The notes under the pieces: generated by a model
The model's database searches: none
Told to the model about the DNA's origin: nothing
The model's input: the letters and a program-made list of their open reading frames with translations, nothing else
Part shown: positions 22,164-26,305 of the stretch, one piece after another
Layout of the letters: every line of letters begins with the position of its first letter
Numbering within the stretch: the first letter of the stretch is position 1
Assembly (NCBI GenBank): GCA_016758965.1
Contig: JAEPRB010000395.1
Coordinates: forward strand, 1-26,305
Length of the DNA stretch: 26,305 nucleotides
DNA from: Circinella minor
Lineage: Eukaryota > Mucoromycota > Mucoromycetes > Mucorales > Lichtheimiaceae
Direction of reading: 5' to 3'
Translations under genes and position numbers: made by a program

Positions 22164-22926
22164 TCACATGAGAAAGGTGCATTTTCGATGACGGTCCTTG
22201 ACTGGATCAATCAAATTTTTATGAGCTGGAGTATTCAGGGTATCTCGTTTGAATTCAACTGGAATAGTTCCTGGTTGTTTTCCATTTCTGTTCACATAGA
22301 CCTTGGTCATAATCTGGTTGATACGTAACAATGTATTGAGCGTCGTCCCCGAAACAAGCTTTGGTAATTGGGCAAGAGAATTTGGAAATTCGATATACGC
22401 CAATTCACTCAATATATAAATTGCCTCATATTTCAACTTCATTCCATAAAATCGCAAATCAAATCCTATTTTATATAGTTAACTCATACTCTTATTTATC
22501 GTGTTAACCAACTCTTCTTAAGAAAATATATATGTATATATAAATTTACCATGAATTTGAAAACCAATTGGAGAATATGTAATGTCATCGTCGATCGATG
22601 TTTTACAAAAGATGCCCAATCGTAAAAGATCGCGGCCTAGACTATCACAATTACGGGTAGGTTCCGCGAGTTTTGCCTCGCCGTATCCAATGCCATCGAC
22701 AAAGTCTGGTTGGGTCAGTATCGAAACGACTGCGTCAGGTCTACTACGAGAAGCCTTGTTTCTTCCTTGTTGAGTGATCTTATTAGTCCAGCGTAAAAAT
22801 AATTGTTTTTCAGGGTCACCTAAGATTGGATTAAGAAGTGGATCAAAGTATCCATTCCAGAGATCAGTTTCACTGATGCAAGATATGTCACCAATGGGCT
22901 GGCTGGGGAGTCTTTGAATCCTATCA

Positions 22927-22958
<32 letters not shown>

Positions 22959-24604
22959 CGTGGGTTGAATGCATGGCTCAAAAAATATTTCAATTTACAT
23001 TCATATCAATATGAGCGTATACTTACAATAAGGAGATTCCAAGTATAACGCGAGAAACTCCATAATCGCAGCGACTCGCAACTTTCAATAATCTGGTCAT
23101 TGCTTCTATCCTTGTAATTCGTCGTTCCGATGATTGGTGGACCGCATCAGTTACAATCTGATCTACTTCATTTCGAATATCGGTGGGAAATTCAATATCA
23201 AATTCTAAATGGTCCGTCAAGGAATCAGAATACAGTTTTTGGAGAGTATTCAATGGAAATAATGGAATATAATCGTCATATTGGTCTGGTTTTAAGATGA
23301 GAATATGAGATAATGATGCAATTGCGGAAAGTTGTGTTTCAATTTGAAGGCAATTAGTGCTCGCCGCTTCCATGGCAAGTTGCTTGAAGAAATGAAAACG
23401 GGTTGCAATGTTGGTACCCTCAACCATGACCGGTACATCAGGAACTCGACCTAAACAGTAGCCTTCAGGAAGTCGTAAAGATGGGGGCGATAAATCACCA
23501 AAGAAATCATCAATATCATCAGGCACAGAGAAAGGCTTGGCATGAGAAGAGACACCAAACAAAGGCGATCTATATGGGGTCTAATTGTGACTTATTAGCC
23601 AAATCCATTATTTACTTTCATTATATAAAAAACCATCATTATCCCCACCATACAAATAGACAATCCACTCCACTCTCATATTGTTTTTTCTCGAAAACTG
23701 CCACTTACTGTAACATCGATTGATTCGTTGTCGAAACAATCATAAAAAGTATTACTACTGAAACTGTTATTATTATTATCGTAAGCCAACTGCTGTTCAA
23801 GTAACATATCTGCTCCTGCGGTGGTGGGTGGTGGTGGTGATTCAGGTGCCTAATTCGATATATTGTGGGGATAACCTCAATAAGAATCTGACTTCTTATC
23901 CCACTTTTTTCTCCTCTACTTGCTTTTAATCCATGGCTTTTCACTTACCACAGAGACCCTTTGTCGCTGTTGTTGAGAATGTTACTGTTCTTCATCCTCC
24001 ATATTTTCCCGAGCTCTTTTATGAAGCTGTCGTTCAGCCTGAAAATATAAGTGTCAGGAGAAAAGGTCAATATATGGATTATAATCTTTTAAAAAAGTAT
24101 TGAAGAAAATCAATAGCATACCCTTTTTTCTTCTTCTAATAGTTCATACAGAAAAAGTTTGTATTGGTGTTTGGCATTTGTTTCAACTGTTTGTACTTCA
24201 GTATTTCGCCAGTATTCATCAATTTTAGGTCCTTGAAGAATCTATAAATGAAGTCAAAAACAGGCCATTTTTATAAGATTTCAAACGAAATGCTTCAAAC
24301 ACAAATTCTAAACAGTTTATACTAATATAATATAATCAAATTAGTTCATCTTCTTTACCTGGAAATTATTGTTTCGTTGATTTTCTAACCAACTCTTCCA
24401 CTTCGATTTGCGTTTACATTCTCGTAAGCAATAGCCAACAACTTTTTTGAATTCCCATTCACCGTGTTCACGTTTACCGAAGTTAAAATGTTTGTAGAAA
24501 TTCACGATATTGAAGCTCGGTTTACGATAGTTTTCTTTCAAGTATTTTACGCTGTTCATGGAAGAACTTGTTGGTTGCTTTTTCGATTGTGTCTGTTGTG
24601 TCAT
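22164..24604 (-). CDS. PD-(D/E)XK-like protein of a probable mucoralean family; in-frame stop in exon 3
   Basis: Seven exons: 24604-24359, 24241-24122, 24038-23949, 23849-23709, 23580-23027, 22920-22550, 22465-22164 (1824 nt, about 606 codons plus stop). All introns are GT-AG and phase-consistent. The one fault is a TAA at codon 141 (23984-23982); the same frame continues (HSQQQRQRVSV) to a good donor. Residues 1-140 are basic and helical (W/K-rich, then EYWRNTEVQTVE... LLEEEKR). 141-200 is a low-complexity Q/P/N linker. 200-606 is a globular domain. Residues 444-467 hold RPD (D446), 18 residues, then GYGEAK (E465, K467), followed by DLLRLGIFCK and GFQIHG. This fits a PD-x(n)-(D/E)xK nuclease core with its trailing helix. 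I recall similar fungal proteins from Mucorales but cannot check. An AG directly precedes the ATG, so an upstream exon is possible. It may be a pseudogene, an allele or a sequencing error. Confidence 0.7.
22929..22959. repeat. (TA)n microsatellite at an intron 3' end
   Basis: About 15 TA units within the short intron between exons 5 and 6 of the PD-(D/E)XK-like gene, ending about 6 nt before the acceptor TAG. The same arrangement is seen in PQ-loop intron 3. Confidence 0.9.
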
Positions 24605-24817
24605 TCTGAAAAGAGTGTGTTCATTATGCGTGTCAACCTTGAGGTTTTTTTAAGTCCGACGAATAATTTAAAAATGATTGTCAATACTTTTTTGTATAAA
24701 ATTATGTTTTTATTATTTGGGGCTCTGAGCCCAAAATGAATGTTCACAAAATATAATGATAACGTGAGGTTGTTGTCAATACAAAATATAAAAATCAGTG
24801 TCTAATTCCAAATAGAG

Positions 24818-24867
24818 ATGATCCTAATGGGATCCCAATTCAAATACATATCATCAGTTGGGATCAT
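24818..24867. repeat. Inverted repeat plus nested palindrome
   Basis: ATGATCCTAA (24818-24827) pairs 9 of 10 with TTGGGATCAT (24858-24867). TGGGATCCCA (24828-24837) is itself a perfect palindrome. The GGATC core thus recurs three times in 50 nt. Confidence 0.5.
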
Positions 24868-25031
24868 ACCGATATAGTACCAAACAGTAATTTATGACAT
24901 ATAAAGTGTTAAATACGAATGAACAAATCTATAGGCCAAATATAAAACTCTTTCCATCCTTCATTCCTGCGTTTTCCTGTAATCCAAAATATACACTGCA
25001 AAAATTATCATGCAAAGACCTGATACCAACC

Positions 25032-25066
25032 GGTCATTATTTCTTGTAAATTCCGACGTAATGACC
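25032..25066. repeat. Inverted repeat GGTCATTA / TAATGACC
   Basis: A perfect 8-bp inverted repeat (25032-25039 and 25059-25066) with a 19-nt spacer, about 45 nt left of the 10-nt tandem repeat. Confidence 0.5.
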
Positions 25067-25110
25067 AGATACTGACCTAATACTAACTATCACAGTAACA
25101 AAATCAAAAA

Positions 25111-25140
25111 ATTGGCGACTGTTGACGACTTTCGGCGACT
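25111..25140. repeat. Three tandem 10-nt units ending in CGACT
   Basis: attGGCGACT, gttGACGACT and ttcGGCGACT follow each other exactly at 10-nt period. They are far more GC-rich than the surroundings. This may be one end of a lost transposable element or a protein-binding array. Confidence 0.6.
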
Positions 25141-25314
25141 CTATAGTACATAACTTGGGTAGTTACCTAAAAAGCCATCTATTTGTTACACGAATATGTA
25201 CTCCGACCATTGCTCCCTCTCTCTCTTTCTCTTTCATATATAATAACTATTAACTCAAACATACAACAATAGATCGATAAGGGTTTGTCATTATGAAAAG
25301 GTTAGTGTTGTTTG

Positions 25315-25467
25315 CTAAGAATGTAAGAATGTAGAACGAATACATTCCATAACATTTGTATCGATTCCTAATACATGTCTTTTATCGGATTCTGCTATTT
25401 TGGGCGGTGCAATTTTCCAGTCTAGTAATCCAGTACGTATCAATAATAATTCTTGATGTTTGGTATT
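25315..25467 (-). pseudogene. 50-codon gene fragment, family unknown
   Basis: Open minus-strand frame bounded by stops, 50 codons with no start. It begins NTKHQELLLIRTGLLDWKIA, then has a charged stretch and GIDTNVMECIRSTF before TAG. Its amino-acid makeup is protein-like (W, P, D, K mix) and the DNA is less AT-rich than the flanks. Other frames are interrupted. The N-x-KHQ start faintly echoes NAKHQYKLFLYELL in exon 2 of the neighbouring PD-(D/E)XK-like gene, too short to be conclusive. It could be an exon of an incomplete gene or a relic. Confidence 0.3.
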
Positions 25468-26305
25468 TTATTATTGAATAAAAAAACCATCTTTGAAATG
25501 GAATAATACACTCGTTTTTTAATGAATAATATTTATCGTTGAATAATATATACAAGGTTCGCTTTAAACTTCTTTTCTCCTTTTACTTTCCTTTTTTCTT
25601 TCTTCCCACTGTTTTTTTTATCAACTGATACTTCTCACATTTACTTATAATTTGTTGTGAGATCATTAAACATTGTCTTCATAAAAAGATACTTTTTTAG
25701 AATACTAACATATTTGCTTTCTATTATTTTGTAGCTTTATCTTCATTTTAGATAAATCTAAAAGCACAATGATTGGTCATGACTAATGCAATTTTAGCTT
25801 ACTCATAGATACACTTTTTTTTTTATCTGACGTTAGAAGAATTATATTATATATATTTGAATGTTTCGGATCACGGTCATTCTTAGCTTGCAAGTCAAAT
25901 AAATGTGATATATATATATCTTAGCCGATTTCCTATATGATAATTACTCGATACTAATTGTTTCTTTTACAACCTCAACGATAGAGACATAGGATTGAAT
26001 ATTATTATTCTTTCGTTTACTATTGGTGTGTTCTATGAGTTAATGCTATTATCTACATATATGAAAATTTGGACTAATATTTCGGGTTTATTTATGTAGT
26101 GTTCTCCTTCTATGTGGCTCACGAACAATGTTTTATTTCCGGGCCATGGAAGTTTATCTGATATCTTTTGTTACCGATTTTTTTTTTACATGACGCCTGA
26201 AAATCGTATATATGGTTCTCTTTTATATATATACAGTAGTTAATTGTCTTTCGTAAGTCAATAGATTGGCGCATACGTATCAGCTTACTTATTTATTTAC
26301 TCATG

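Larger units (their letters stand above)
24605..26305. other. Gene-poor right flank with small repeats
   Basis: Upstream flank of the PD-(D/E)XK-like gene. It contains the inverted repeats near 24818-24867 and 25032-25066, the 10-nt tandem repeat at 25111-25140 and the minus-strand fragment at 25315-25467. From about 25480 to the end only AT-rich DNA with short frames is seen. Confidence 0.5.

Noticed and set aside
22582..22773. 63-codon plus-strand frame
   Set aside because: Antisense of exon 6 of the PD-(D/E)XK-like gene, with no independent support.

Overview
The window is an AT-rich, intron-dense fungal nuclear locus, most likely from a Mucoromycota (mucoralean) species. This rests on short GT-AG introns (mostly 60-130 nt), homopolymer A/T runs in almost every intron and UTR, clear fungal orthologues, and a family at the right end that I associate from memory with Mucorales. 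The species was not identified.

Six intact protein-coding genes were reconstructed exon by exon, each with phase-consistent splice sites. From left to right: (1) a metallo-beta-lactamase-fold hydrolase, minus strand, 6 exons, 331 aa; (2) a PQ-loop membrane protein, minus, 5 exons, 299 aa; (3) the MO25/Hym1 scaffold of the LKB1-STRAD or RAM/MOR kinase systems, minus, 9 exons, 331 aa; (4) a large class-3 lipase of the sn-1 diacylglycerol lipase type, plus, 3 exons, 945 aa; (5) an FCP1/CPL-like DxDD(T) phosphatase, plus, 6 exons, 501 aa; (6) the SMC5/6 kleisin Nse4, minus, 6 exons, 358 aa, convergent with gene 5.

A seventh gene (22164-24604, minus, 7 exons, about 607 codons) carries a PD-x18-EAK signature, which suggests a PD-(D/E)XK nuclease-like fold. 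Its reading frame is coherent across all exons except for one in-frame TAA in exon 3. It is the best candidate here for something undescribed.

Three large gene-poor stretches separate these genes. 7073-11067 is nearly empty and holds palindromes, purine tracts and microsatellites. 18464-22163 contains a decayed Tc1/mariner transposase (minus, about 20765-21042) and a Cys-motif ORF remnant. 24605-26305 holds small repeats and a 50-codon gene fragment. A C2H2-like fragment sits at the left edge.

The genes do not form one pathway; they look like ordinary neighbouring housekeeping genes. Candidate regulatory sites include a perfect ATF/CREB site just upstream of the lipase, and an MCB/E2F/E-box cluster just upstream of NSE4 that would fit G1/S expression. 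No tRNA, rRNA or CRISPR was recognised.
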